DNA of 64,000 nucleotides from Daejeonia sp002484105 (GTDB lineage Bacteria; Bacteroidota; Bacteroidia; Flavobacteriales; Weeksellaceae). A program made the position numbers and the translations under genes. Where the stretch lies: positions 1,550,001 to 1,614,000 of the forward strand of contig NZ_CP195105.1 of NCBI RefSeq assembly GCF_051175565.1, read 5' to 3'. Each line of letters opens with the position of its first letter. The stretch's first letter is position 1. Of this stretch, positions 8,959-16,014 are shown piece by piece. The notes under the pieces were generated by a model, which made no database searches, had not been told where the DNA came from, and saw only the letters and a list, made by a program, of their open reading frames with translations.

Positions 8959-10161
8959 CTACCAATCAAAGGACAATTGATTGCCATCGTCTCGGTCAAT
9001 GACCCAGTCTTTTTCGGGGTTTTCTAAAAATTTCATTAGGTTGATATAATTGAACAAATGGATTTTGCAAAAACTGACTAAATTCGAAAATGCCCAATGC
9101 CGCTTCAATCTCTTTTTAATGACTGCAAGCAGAAGATTGACTATTAACACACAATAAATCTGTATTTTAATCGCATTTTCGTTATCTCCCAAAAAATATT
9201 TTAGTGGAAAATTTTGCTTCAACTGCTTAAACAACAGCTCAATCTGCCATCTTGTTTTATAAAGTGCTGCAATCATATCGGCTCTCATTTCAAACAAATT
9301 GGTCAAAAACTCAAATTTCCTTTTATTGGCACGGTCATAGAAAACTACTTTTCGCAATCGTAATTTCGAGGTTTCTTTGTCCTTTTTTACTTCAACCTCG
9401 ATAATTTCGTCCTTTAAAACACCGCTGTGAATATGCGATCCAATGTCTAATGCTTCAATGTTGATGTATGATGCACTATCCTTTATTCGGGTTACAAAAC
9501 CTGTTTTTTGCTCCGTAAAATGAGCAAAAGCCTTGTAATCATTATATCCTTTGTCGAAAACATACACCGTGTTTTCATCGCATTGTAGTTTCTCCAAAAA
9601 CTGATGGTCGTGTTTTTTGGCTTCGCTGAACCAAACCAAACTCGGAACAACTTCATCTGCATTAACAACTGTATGTACTTTAATTCCACCTTTCTTTTTG
9701 CCTGTTTTGGGGTTTCTGCCAACGCCTTCCAAGATGTCTTTGAACAAGCTGATTGTGGTACTATCAAAGATTTTTACCTGCTTTTTAATCACCTCTTTAA
9801 TTCGGCTGTCCGACAAAAAATCACCATATTGTTTGAGCAATGCATGATAAATATTTTCAAAAACCAAAACATCCCTTTTCTTGTTCGCATCCGACAAAGT
9901 ACTTCTTTTCGGAATATGATTTAATTGAAAACCTGCTGTTTTACCCGATAAACCAAGCATCGCTCCCGATATTTCACGCAGTGATGTACATTTTGAAAAC
10001 GAACAAAAAAGCATACTTATCAAGTGATCTTTCGTCTTGAACCGCTTTGTATAGCGATCTGAATCACATTTTTTAACTTCCTTTCTGATCAGTGAATCTT
10101 CAATTAATGAAATCAGCTGTCCGAAAACGGATTTTGTAGAAAAATGATTACTTTTACTCAT
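8959..10161 (-). CDS. IS4-type DDE transposase, copy 1
   Basis: A 400-residue transposase identical in protein sequence to the copy at 49696-50898. It has an N-terminal DUF4372-type segment (about 1-75; SVFGQLISLIEDSLI, HLISMLFCSFSKCTSLREIS) and a DDE core. First Asp: KIFDSTTISLF; second Asp: VYVFDKGYNDYKAF; the Glu lies in the YKTRWQIELLFKQLKQNF signature, as in IS4-type Y(2)R(3)E(6)K motifs. It cuts and joins the IS ends. Two synonymous differences from copy 2 are visible in the codons around residues 93-97. It is intact and should be active. Confidence 0.95.
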   Translation of the reverse strand: MSKSNHFSTKSVFGQLISLIEDSLIRKEVKKCDSDRYTKRFKTKDHLISMLFCSFSKCTSLREISGAMLGLSGKTAGFQLNHIPKRSTLSDANKKRDVLVFENIYHALLKQYGDFLSDSRIKEVIKKQVKIFDSTTISLFKDILEGVGRNPKTGKKKGGIKVHTVVNADEVVPSLVWFSEAKKHDHQFLEKLQCDENTVYVFDKGYNDYKAFAHFTEQKTGFVTRIKDSASYINIEALDIGSHIHSGVLKDEIIEVEVKKDKETSKLRLRKVVFYDRANKRKFEFLTNLFEMRADMIAALYKTRWQIELLFKQLKQNFPLKYFLGDNENAIKIQIYCVLIVNLLLAVIKKRLKRHWAFSNLVSFCKIHLFNYINLMKFLENPEKDWVIDRDDGNQLSFDW

Positions 10162-10200
10162 AGTTGTTTGCTGTGTCAGAACTTCAAACTTACTAAAAAG

Positions 10201-10226
10201 AAGAGTAGCCTCAAAAGGCTACTCTT
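10201..10226. terminator. Hairpin at the transposase-proximal end of IS copy 1
   Basis: AAGAGTAGCC, a 6-nt loop, then GGCTACTCTT: a perfect 10-bp stem just inside the inverted repeat. The same hairpin occurs in copy 2 (49631-49656). It could terminate readthrough into the transposase gene or mask its translation start. Confidence 0.55.
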
Positions 10227-10239
10227 TTATCGGACAACA

Positions 10240-10653
10240 ATGAAAGATTTTAATTATGAAATTTCTAATTATGGAAATGTGAGGAGAATTGGAAAAATTT
10301 ATAAAGATCAACATGGAAAGAAAAAACAAAAGCAAACCAGAATTTTAAAACCTAAACTCATTAACGGATTATCGGCGCAGGTTACCTTTTCGAAAACTGA
10401 GAATAAAAAAACGACACTCAAACGCTATACCATCGGCAGATTAGTAGCAGAACTGTTCCTTCCCCAGCCCAAAGAAGACGAAATTTTACTGTCTCATCTG
10501 GACAATAACCCCATGAATAACCATGCCGAAAATCTGAAATGGATTACCCGAAAAGAATGGAATGTGAAAAATAAAAAAATGATTGAAGAAAGAACGAAAC
10601 TTTCCGTAAAAATCCTGAGAGACAACAAACTGAAAAGAAAAATTGAAGATTAA
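10240..10653 (+). CDS. HNH endonuclease, restarted from the IS end
   Basis: The terminal ATG of the IS (…CAATG, 10240-10242) is in frame with the downstream part of the interrupted gene. It gives a 137-residue reading frame, MKDFNYEISNYGNV…, that lacks only the first residues of the original. It contains a NUMOD4-like start (YEISNYGNVRRIGKIYK) and an HNH_3-type core, LLSHLDNNPMNNHAENLKWIT, with the metal- and DNA-contacting His and Asn residues visible, then a basic C-terminus. Such proteins are single-gene homing-type endonucleases or phage-derived nucleases. Expression is uncertain because the IS hairpin lies just upstream; an upstream frame starting at 10144 inside the IS is probably not used. 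Confidence 0.7.
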   Translation: MKDFNYEISNYGNVRRIGKIYKDQHGKKKQKQTRILKPKLINGLSAQVTFSKTENKKTTLKRYTIGRLVAELFLPQPKEDEILLSHLDNNPMNNHAENLKWITRKEWNVKNKKMIEERTKLSVKILRDNKLKRKIED

Positions 10654-10721
10654 GTGCCTGTTTAAAATTTCACCGTTTTTTTATAGCCTCCTAAAATCAT
10701 CTTTGATAAATTTTGCTATAC
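10654..10721 (-). repeat. Dispersed intergenic repeat, copy A
   Basis: Read on the minus strand this contains ATCAAAGATGATTTTAGGAG, then TATAAAAAAACGGTGAAATT and TTAAACAGGCAC. The same order of blocks is found at 28867-28920, 32501-32575 and 34504-34560. It follows directly on the stop codon of the HNH gene. Its ends carry AAAATTT/AAATTTT inverted segments. Confidence 0.55.
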
Positions 10722-10817
10722 TTTGCAGAAACAAAAACAGTTAATTTCCCTTTGTGGTTTAGAAAATCAGCTTTATCTCAGATCATTTCCTGCATCATCA
10801 GATCATCAAAACTTTCG

Positions 10818-10825
10818 TATATTTG
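10818..10825 (+). promoter_or_regulatory. -7 element before acyl-CoA dehydrogenase
   Basis: TATATTTG fits TAnnTTTG exactly and lies 19 bp before the ATG at 10845. Confidence 0.5.
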
Positions 10826-10844
10826 AGAAAATCTTATCACCTGA

Positions 10845-11984
10845 ATGAATACAGAATACCTTGAAAATCTTGACATGATTGCCCGTACTGCACGGGATTT
10901 TGCAGAAAAAAATATCCGCCCGTACATGATGGACTGGGATGAGAAGCAGATTTTCCCGACAGAGCTTTTTCACCAGCTGGGTGAGATGGGATTTATGGGA
11001 ATTCTTGTCCCGGAAGAATATGGTGGCTCCGGACTTTCCTATGACGAATACGTGATGATACTCGACGAGATTTCACAGGTAGATCCTTCTGTCGGACTTT
11101 CTATTGCTGCTCACAACTCGCTCTGTACCCATCATATTTATGAATTTGGAAATGAGGAACAGCGCCGGAAATGGCTGCCTCTTCTGGCTTCCGGACAGAT
11201 AATTGGTGCATGGGGGCTGACGGAGCACAATACCGGATCCGACTCGGGTGGGATGAATACTACAGCTGTACGCGATGGCGATGAATGGATCATTAACGGA
11301 GCCAAAAATTTCATTACCCATGCTGTTTCAGGGAAAATTGCCGTAGTAATGGCCAGAACCGGAGAAAAAGATTCCCGGAACAACTCCACAGCTTTTGTGC
11401 TGGAAAAAGGGATGCCTGGCTTCAGTTCCGGAAAAAAGGAAAACAAACTCGGTATGCGCGCTTCCGAGACGGCAGAACTGGTTTTCGACCACGTGCGTGT
11501 TCCTGATGCAAACCGGCTGGGAGATGTGGGCGAGGGTTTCAAACAAGCCATGAAGGTGCTGGATGGAGGAAGAATTTCTATTGCTGCGTTAAGTCTCGGT
11601 ATTGCACGCGGTGCCTACAAAGCTGCGCTGCAATATTCCAAAGAACGCCATCAGTTTGGCAAAGCCATCAACAGTTTTCAGGCCATAAATTTTATGCTGG
11701 CAGATATGGCCACAGAAATTGATGCAGCCGAACTGCTGATCAAACGGGCGTCCCATCTCAAAAATCTTAAAAAGAAAATGACCAAAGAAGGCGCTATGGC
11801 CAAGCTGTATGCTTCTGAAGCCTGTGTCCGGATTGCCAACAACGCCCTGCAGATTTTTGGTGGATATGGTTATACAAAAGACTTTCCTGCAGAGAAATAC
11901 TACCGCGATGCCAAGTTGTGCACCATTGGCGAAGGAACATCAGAGATCCAGCGTCTTGTGATCGGCAGAGAGATTTCACGGTAA
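10845..11984 (+). CDS. Acyl-CoA dehydrogenase
   Basis: A 379-residue FAD-dependent acyl-CoA dehydrogenase that oxidises an acyl-CoA to the 2-enoyl-CoA and passes electrons to ETF. The N-terminal helical domain, the central beta domain (GAWGLTEHNTGSDSGGM, the substrate and FAD loop) and the C-terminal helical domain (GGRISIAALSLGIARGA; RHQFGKAINSFQ; QIFGGYGYTKDFPAEKYYRD) are all present. The catalytic base is the Glu in IGEGTSEIQR. Length is standard. It has its own promoter and a terminator at 12006-12034, so it is probably monocistronic. Short- or branched-chain specificity cannot be settled by eye. Confidence 0.95.
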   Translation: MNTEYLENLDMIARTARDFAEKNIRPYMMDWDEKQIFPTELFHQLGEMGFMGILVPEEYGGSGLSYDEYVMILDEISQVDPSVGLSIAAHNSLCTHHIYEFGNEEQRRKWLPLLASGQIIGAWGLTEHNTGSDSGGMNTTAVRDGDEWIINGAKNFITHAVSGKIAVVMARTGEKDSRNNSTAFVLEKGMPGFSSGKKENKLGMRASETAELVFDHVRVPDANRLGDVGEGFKQAMKVLDGGRISIAALSLGIARGAYKAALQYSKERHQFGKAINSFQAINFMLADMATEIDAAELLIKRASHLKNLKKKMTKEGAMAKLYASEACVRIANNALQIFGGYGYTKDFPAEKYYRDAKLCTIGEGTSEIQRLVIGREISR

Positions 11985-12005
11985 GAGAAAACAGATAACC
12001 CTTGA

Positions 12006-12034
12006 AAGCTTCGGATTTGTACCGGAGCTTTTTT
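12006..12034 (+). terminator. Terminator of the acyl-CoA dehydrogenase gene
   Basis: AAGCTTCGG pairs with CCGGAGCTT (9 bp, one G-T pair) around a 7-nt loop, followed by a T run; 21 bp after the stop codon. Confidence 0.8.
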
Positions 12035-12041
12035 ATATTTG
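12034..12041 (+). promoter_or_regulatory. -7 element of the 12062-13723 operon
   Basis: TATATTTG starts in the terminator's T run and ends 20 bp before the ATG at 12062; perfect match to TAnnTTTG. Confidence 0.55.
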
Positions 12042-12061
12042 CTTAAATTTTTAAACAATAC

Positions 12062-12532
12062 ATGGAAAAGATCGACAGCCTGAACCAGGTGGCAGAATTT
12101 CACAGAACCTTTAATGCACCGATTCTTGACACACCGCAGATTCCTTCCGAAGAAAGAGCCCGCCTCAGAGTGAAACTCCTTCAGGAAGAACTTGACGAAC
12201 TGAAAGAAGCCATTGCTAACAATGACCTTGTAGAAGTGGCCGATGCCTTGTGTGACCTGCAATACGTACTGAGCGGTGCCGTGCTCGAATTTGGGCTTGG
12301 AGAAAAATTTGTAGAACTTTTTAATGAGGTACAGCGCTCCAATATGTCCAAAGCCTGCTCTACAGAAGACGAAGCACAGCAGACAATTGAACATTACCGC
12401 AAAAAAGACCAGGATGCCTATGCCGTAAAATCGGGAGACAAAATCAATGTTCACCGTAAATCCGATGATAAAGTCCTGAAAAGTGTTAATTACTCTCCCG
12501 CAGATTTGAAATCTATTATCGAAAAACCTTAA
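12062..12532 (+). CDS. MazG/PRA-PH-type nucleoside triphosphate pyrophosphohydrolase
   Basis: A 156-residue all-alpha NTP pyrophosphohydrolase-like protein. The metal-binding pattern is visible as LLQEELDELKEAI followed by DLVEVADALCDLQYVLSG, the ExxE...ExxD arrangement of the MazG/phosphoribosyl-ATP pyrophosphohydrolase superfamily. Such proteins hydrolyse NTPs or damaged nucleotides to monophosphates. The C-terminal 50 residues (HYRKKDQDAYAVKSGDKINVHRKSDDKVLKS) are the extension typical of flavobacterial members. First gene of a three-gene operon, with 1 bp to the next. Confidence 0.85.
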   Translation: MEKIDSLNQVAEFHRTFNAPILDTPQIPSEERARLRVKLLQEELDELKEAIANNDLVEVADALCDLQYVLSGAVLEFGLGEKFVELFNEVQRSNMSKACSTEDEAQQTIEHYRKKDQDAYAVKSGDKINVHRKSDDKVLKSVNYSPADLKSIIEKP

Positions 12533-12533
12533 C

Positions 12534-13103
12534 ATGAAAAAAATACTCCTCCTACCGGCAGTTACCATGGCTCTTCTGATGTCTCTGCACTCCTGCAAAA
12601 CAGGAAAAGTAATCGTCAACCGTGAGGTACAGACGCAGAATGACGGGCCCATGCTGCTCGGAAGACAGACTTCTGAACAATTTCTGAAAGAACCCTATAA
12701 ACAGTGGTATGACGAAGAATATAACGACTACCAGCCAGATGAGGCGTCTATGAAAGAACTCCGAAAGCAACATCTGAAATCCTATCATATTACTGTTTTT
12801 CTTGGTACCTGGTGCGGAGACAGCCATCGCGAATTTCCGAGACTAATGAAAATTCTGAAAGCTGCAGACGTACCCGACAGCAAACTGACCATCATTGCCG
12901 TCAACCGTAAGAAGGAGTCGCCCAACGGAGAAGAAGGCCTGTATAATATTCAGCGTGTTCCCACCATTATTTTTCAGAAGTACGGTAAAGAAATTGGCCG
13001 GATTATTGAATATCCTACTTCCGGATATCTGGAAAAGGATATGGTAAACATCCTGAAAAAAGACGATGCTTCCGTAGGTGATCTTTTCCAGAAGAAAAAA
13101 TAA
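12534..13103 (+). CDS. Thioredoxin-like lipoprotein
   Basis: A 189-residue lipoprotein (signal ending SLHSC). Its thioredoxin-like fold shows in HITVFLGTWCGDSHREFPRLMKIL and the cis-Pro region IQRVPTIIFQKYGKEIGRI. The active-site motif is WCGDS, with a single cysteine instead of CxxC, so it may not be a classical disulfide reductase; monothiol members of this fold exist in Bacteroidota. It should face the periplasm. It starts 1 bp after the pyrophosphohydrolase gene and is 5 bp before the next gene, indicating co-transcription; the functional link is unclear. Confidence 0.85.
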   Translation: MKKILLLPAVTMALLMSLHSCKTGKVIVNREVQTQNDGPMLLGRQTSEQFLKEPYKQWYDEEYNDYQPDEASMKELRKQHLKSYHITVFLGTWCGDSHREFPRLMKILKAADVPDSKLTIIAVNRKKESPNGEEGLYNIQRVPTIIFQKYGKEIGRIIEYPTSGYLEKDMVNILKKDDASVGDLFQKKK

Positions 13104-13108
13104 CAACA

Positions 13109-13723
13109 TTGAGAAAAAACAGAATTTTTGCCGGTATAGCCATAGGTTTTGCAGCAGCGCTTCTGCTGATGTTCGTTGTTTATCGGATATTCAGGAAAGG
13201 TGGCGATGAAAAGGTGCAGAATGACTATTATATCATTACCAACCAGATACAGAAAATGAATAAAATGGTGACGGTAGAGCAGGATCTCTCCAGTATGCAG
13301 CGTACCAAAATTTCGCGTGAGTTTCTGGGAGGTATGGTTCCGGGCACCAGCAAATCCATCATCACCTTTACAAAAACCAATGTTCAGGTATCATATGATC
13401 TGACCAGAATGAAAATCGATGTAGACTCTGTTAATCACAAACTGATTCTGCAGGAACTTCCACAGCCGCAAGTGCGCATTATCCCGAGTGTTGAGATACA
13501 GTCCATGGACGATTCTTTTATAGACCGTTTTGACGAAAGCGATATCAAACGCATCACAAAAACAGCAAAGGACAAAGCGTATCAGAGTGTCGACCAGCAA
13601 AAGCTGGTTGCTGAGAGTAAAAAACAACTGCGCGAAAACCTGAACCAGATCTTTGTACTTGCCAAAGCTCTGAACTATACCATTGAAGATAAAACCGGAC
13701 AACTGACACCTTCCGAACTGTAA
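13109..13723 (+). CDS. DUF4230 membrane-anchored protein
   Basis: A 204-residue protein with one N-terminal membrane helix (IFAGIAIGFAAALLLMFVVY) and a soluble domain typical of DUF4230 (QDLSSMQRTKI, ITFTKTNVQVSYDLTRMKIDVD, ILQELPQPQVRIIPSVEIQSMDDSF). Function unknown. The start is TTG at 13109, 5 bp after the previous stop; the first in-frame ATG lies inside the membrane helix, so TTG is preferred. It is the last chromosomal gene before the integrated element, whose left att repeat begins 23 bp after this stop codon. Confidence 0.85.
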   Translation: MRKNRIFAGIAIGFAAALLLMFVVYRIFRKGGDEKVQNDYYIITNQIQKMNKMVTVEQDLSSMQRTKISREFLGGMVPGTSKSIITFTKTNVQVSYDLTRMKIDVDSVNHKLILQELPQPQVRIIPSVEIQSMDDSFIDRFDESDIKRITKTAKDKAYQSVDQQKLVAESKKQLRENLNQIFVLAKALNYTIEDKTGQLTPSEL

Positions 13724-13746
13724 GAAAAACTGGGAAACAAGATAAG

Positions 13747-13762
13747 TAGCCCCGAGCAGAAT
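13747..13762. repeat. Left attachment repeat (attL core)
   Basis: TAGCCCCGAGCAGAAT duplicates the last 16 nt of the tRNA-Arg gene (reverse complement) 23 bp after the DUF4230 stop codon. The rest of a tRNA is absent here. Confidence 0.88.
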
Positions 13763-13820
13763 ATAACATATTTAATATAAATTGCTGTAAATCAATTATT
13801 TATTTGTATTTTTCTTTGTT

Positions 13821-13844
13821 GGGTAGCAAATGGGTAACAAAAAA
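13821..13844 (+). repeat. Arm-type site, left
   Basis: GGGTAGCAAAT followed at once by GGGTAACAAAA: a tandem pair of 11-bp motifs, 58 bp inside the left att core. Near-identical pairs occur at 20943-20966 and, inverted, at 18629-18651. Confidence 0.65.
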
Positions 13845-13988
13845 TCTAAATGATTGATTTTGAGTATTATAAATATCAATATTATTTTTCTATTTGATTT
13901 TTATTGATAATAGACTTTATCAATTTATTATAAGGTTCATTTTTGCCATAGTTCCCGGATTATTTGCCTGTTTGGCTTACTTTTTTTA

Positions 13989-13996
13989 TATTTTTG
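13989..13996 (+). promoter_or_regulatory. -7 element of the first element gene
   Basis: TATTTTTG matches TAnnTTTG and lies 21 bp before the ATG at 14018. Confidence 0.5.
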
Positions 13997-14017
13997 TACT
14001 GCTTTAATACTTTAAAT

Positions 14018-14836
14018 ATGGGTAAAATTACTGTTAAACATTATTTAAATAAGAGATTAAAACCAGATAATAATGGTAATGATAAAATATACCCGTTATA
14101 TTTATCAATTTTATATGACCGTATGAGCATAAGAACGCCCAGTGCAATAAATGCAATTTGGGAAGATCTTACAGAAAAAGACTTTGAAAATAAAAAGTTT
14201 AGAAAAGAACTTTTGTTTAAAATGAAGTATGAAATAAATCTAATCGAAAGATCAGTAAAAAAATTTATTGAAGATGAAAACGTTAGGCAACTTAGGAAAG
14301 ATTTAGGAAAAGTTTATCCGGGGAAAAAGTATAGGAGTAAAAATGAGCGACTAAACATACTAAACACCTATATAGATTACTATACTCATTCAATTTTTGA
14401 TGTTGTTTCTAATGAACTTTTAAAAAGAATTAGAAATGCAGTTTTAAATAAATTGTCAAATAATTTCAATGAATTAGATTTATTTGATGAATACAAATTG
14501 CAGGATTTATTTTATTATAATAATCCTGTACTATATAATATAATAGTAAAATATAACTTAGGTAAAGAGTACGAATTGTATTTTATAATTTGGTCGCGTT
14601 TTCATGATTATCTATCAGTACAAGGGAAAAAATATGGTTATGATATGCCTTATATTGATTGGATTGAGGGGAAAGGCCAAAAATTGTTTGCAGAATATTT
14701 AAAAACGTACACACGACATACTGACAAATGGGAAAAAAATTTTTTTACAGATGAAAAAATATTAACTTCTATAAATATCATCAATGAAATAATTAATAGT
14801 CATGATTATTTTGATAAGTTAATAAATAGATTTTAA
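14018..14836 (+). CDS. Integrase-arm-domain-like protein without catalytic domain
   Basis: 272 residues from ATG 14018. A longer frame from 13964 is rejected because it reads through the promoter, and ATG 14018 is preceded by the element's recurrent leader motif GCTTTAATACTTTAAAT. The first 80 residues (GKITVKHYLNKRLKP, KIYPLYLSILYDRMSIRT) resemble the arm-DNA-binding domain that opens Bacteroidota tyrosine recombinases, including the integrase of this element. The remaining 190 residues are charged, Tyr- and Asn-rich and helical, with no R...HxxR...Y residues. It may bind the arm sites as a directionality or copy-control factor; that is inference. It is followed by a terminator. Confidence 0.7.
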   Translation: MGKITVKHYLNKRLKPDNNGNDKIYPLYLSILYDRMSIRTPSAINAIWEDLTEKDFENKKFRKELLFKMKYEINLIERSVKKFIEDENVRQLRKDLGKVYPGKKYRSKNERLNILNTYIDYYTHSIFDVVSNELLKRIRNAVLNKLSNNFNELDLFDEYKLQDLFYYNNPVLYNIIVKYNLGKEYELYFIIWSRFHDYLSVQGKKYGYDMPYIDWIEGKGQKLFAEYLKTYTRHTDKWEKNFFTDEKILTSINIINEIINSHDYFDKLINRF

Positions 14837-14855
14837 TATAAATACTTAAAAATAA

Positions 14856-14887
14856 ATCCGTTAACTATTGAAGCGGATATTTTTTTA
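14856..14887 (+). terminator. Terminator after 14018-14836
   Basis: ATCCG (14856-14860) pairs with CGGAT (14874-14878), followed by ATTTTTTT. Confidence 0.5.
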
Positions 14888-14893
14888 TCTATT

Positions 14894-14938
14894 TTGTTGT
14901 GTTAATTGTTGTGTTAACTAAAAAAATTCATACATTTG
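14894..14938 (+). promoter_or_regulatory. Promoter with tandem 12-bp operator before the HTH gene
   Basis: TTGTTGTGTTAA is repeated twice head to tail (14894-14905, 14906-14917). The second copy holds the -33 TTG (14909-14911), which is 19 bp from a perfect -7 element TACATTTG (14931-14938). A regulator bound to the repeats would block this promoter; the HTH protein encoded next is the natural candidate. Confidence 0.6.
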
Positions 14939-14957
14939 TAAAACAAATATTAGCCAA

Positions 14958-15176
14958 ATGGACATACAATTGCTTAAAAAAAAGATTCCACACGGTGCAT
15001 TTAGAGAGATTGCGAGCCGTTGCGGTGTGCATTATGTGACGATATGCAATTTTTATAATAAGAAAAAACCAGTGTCACAGAAAACGCAAAACAAAATACT
15101 TTCCGAGACTGTAAAATACTTACAGGATATGAAAATGGAAACCCAAAATCTGACAGAGCAAATTCAAAAACTTTAA
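14958..15176 (+). CDS. Small helix-turn-helix regulator
   Basis: 72 residues. Residues 14-40 (AFREIASRCGVHYVTICNFYNKKKPVSQKTQNKI) form a Cro/LacI-like helix-turn-helix followed by a helical tail ending in QNLTEQIQKL. It is the first gene of the main rightward operon of the element and follows a promoter with tandem 12-bp repeats, consistent with autoregulation. Its size suits a repressor or switch protein of a small mobile element. Partner and DNA site are inferred. Confidence 0.7.
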   Translation: MDIQLLKKKIPHGAFREIASRCGVHYVTICNFYNKKKPVSQKTQNKILSETVKYLQDMKMETQNLTEQIQKL

Positions 15177-15279
15177 TACTTACATACACCGAAATCAGCC
15201 AACTGTATAAAGCTGGTAAAAAAACATAATTCCATTTAAGGACATTGAAAAAATCCTGAAAGAAAACATTTAAATAAAC

Positions 15280-15296
15280 GCTTAAACACTTACAAA
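15280..15296 (+). promoter_or_regulatory. Recurrent leader motif
   Basis: GCTTAAACACTTACAAA directly abuts the ATG at 15297. Close copies abut the integrase ATG (20891-20908, minus strand) and the ATG at 14018, and two more occur at 15171-15186 and 16970-16985. Confidence 0.5.
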
Positions 15297-15530
15297 ATGA
15301 CACAAGCCGAAAAATCCCTACTACAAACAACGGAAACCCGATTGACAAATATTGAATGTCAATTGAAAAAATTAAATATCGTTGAAACCTTTACTGAATA
15401 CCAAAACATAGTTAAAGATCTTACCGATGTTTTAAAGGAAAATAACAAGTATTATAAAAGAGAGAATGAAAGCCTAAAGGCCGAAATAAAAAGGCTTACC
15501 CATTTCAGTATATACACCGGAAAAAATTGA
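15297..15530 (+). CDS. Small coiled-coil protein of the element
   Basis: 77 residues, almost entirely predicted coiled coil (heptads through TETRLTNIECQLKKLNIVETF and KDLTDVLKENNKYYKRENESLKAEIKRL). Family not recognised. The ATG is directly preceded by the leader motif seen before other genes of the element, and it lies 3 bp before the next gene. Between 15177 and 15279 there is only a decayed HTH-like remnant (TEISQLYKAGKK, then, after a frame shift, IPFKDIEKILKENI). It could be a multimerising or DNA-accessory protein. Confidence 0.55.
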   Translation: MTQAEKSLLQTTETRLTNIECQLKKLNIVETFTEYQNIVKDLTDVLKENNKYYKRENESLKAEIKRLTHFSIYTGKN

Positions 15531-15533
15531 AGT

Positions 15534-15722
15534 ATGCAAGCTATTGAAACAGTCCGCAGTCTACTGGATGAAATACCTGTACTGGCCGAAATTTCAAAAG
15601 ATATGCCTTTCCCTTACAATGTTGTAATAAGGCAGAAAATAAAGGAATTTAACACCTATTTGACGGAAATACACACAAAGGAAATCCAAAAGCAAGAAAG
15701 AAAAAAGAGAACTAAAAAATAA
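15534..15722 (+). CDS. Small basic-tailed protein of the element
   Basis: 62 residues starting 3 bp after the previous stop. The N-terminal half is amphipathic (AIETVRSLLDEIPVLAEISKD) and the C-terminus is very basic (KQERKKRTKK), suggesting nucleic-acid contact. No family is recognised. Tight spacing in the operon is the main reason to accept it as real. Confidence 0.5.
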   Translation: MQAIETVRSLLDEIPVLAEISKDMPFPYNVVIRQKIKEFNTYLTEIHTKEIQKQERKKRTKK

Positions 15723-15767
15723 CTCAACCGGTTCTCAAGTCCGACATTTATTTTTCAATTCTCTTAC

Positions 15768-16010
15768 ATGACAAAGATAATAAAAAAGATCTCACCCAAA
15801 TTTAAAATCATGGATTTATTTACAGCCATTTCAGAAGCTTCTGAAAAGATAGCAGAAATACAAAGAAAAGCGGAAAAAGTACCGCCCCAATACAAAGAAT
15901 TTACAGAAATAACGGTTTTGCATCTTACCAATGAACTGGCCAAACAGATAGGAAACGAATTTGCAAAACAAATAACAAAAGACTATTCATTAACAAAATT
16001 TAAAATCTAA
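15768..16010 (+). CDS. Small helical protein of the element
   Basis: 80 residues from ATG 15768; an internal ATG at 15810 (MDLFTAISEASEKIAEIQ) is also possible. It is helical and charged, with a repeated AKQIGNEFAKQITKDY segment. No family recognised. It ends 4 bp before the next gene, in the same operon. Confidence 0.5.
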   Translation: MTKIIKKISPKFKIMDLFTAISEASEKIAEIQRKAEKVPPQYKEFTEITVLHLTNELAKQIGNEFAKQITKDYSLTKFKI

Positions 16011-16014
16011 TACA

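Larger units (their letters stand above)
8859..10242 (-). mobile_element. IS4-type insertion sequence, copy 1 (1384 bp)
   Basis: The element starts CATTCCCGTCCGATAAAA (8859-8876) and ends TTTTATCGGACAACAATG (10225-10242). These are 18-bp inverted repeats with three mismatches; copy 2 at 49615-50998 has perfect ones. Both copies are exactly 1384 bp, each has a different 9-bp target duplication, and both encode the same 400-residue transposase, so transposition was recent. A 10-bp stem hairpin (10201-10226) lies between the transposase start and the nearby end and may block transcription entering from outside. It is inserted inside the HNH gene. Confidence 0.95.

Noticed and set aside
10144..10239. 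Longer HNH protein beginning inside the IS
   Set aside because: This N-terminal extension is IS sequence (inverted repeat and hairpin) and is absent from the rebuilt pre-insertion gene.
11900..12652. 250-codon minus-strand frame across the pyrophosphohydrolase gene
   Set aside because: Antisense to a recognised gene and crosses a terminator and promoter; Phe-rich shadow composition.
13964..14017. Longer start for the arm-domain-like protein
   Set aside because: The extra residues are encoded across the -7 promoter element TATTTTTG; ATG 14018 follows the conserved leader motif.
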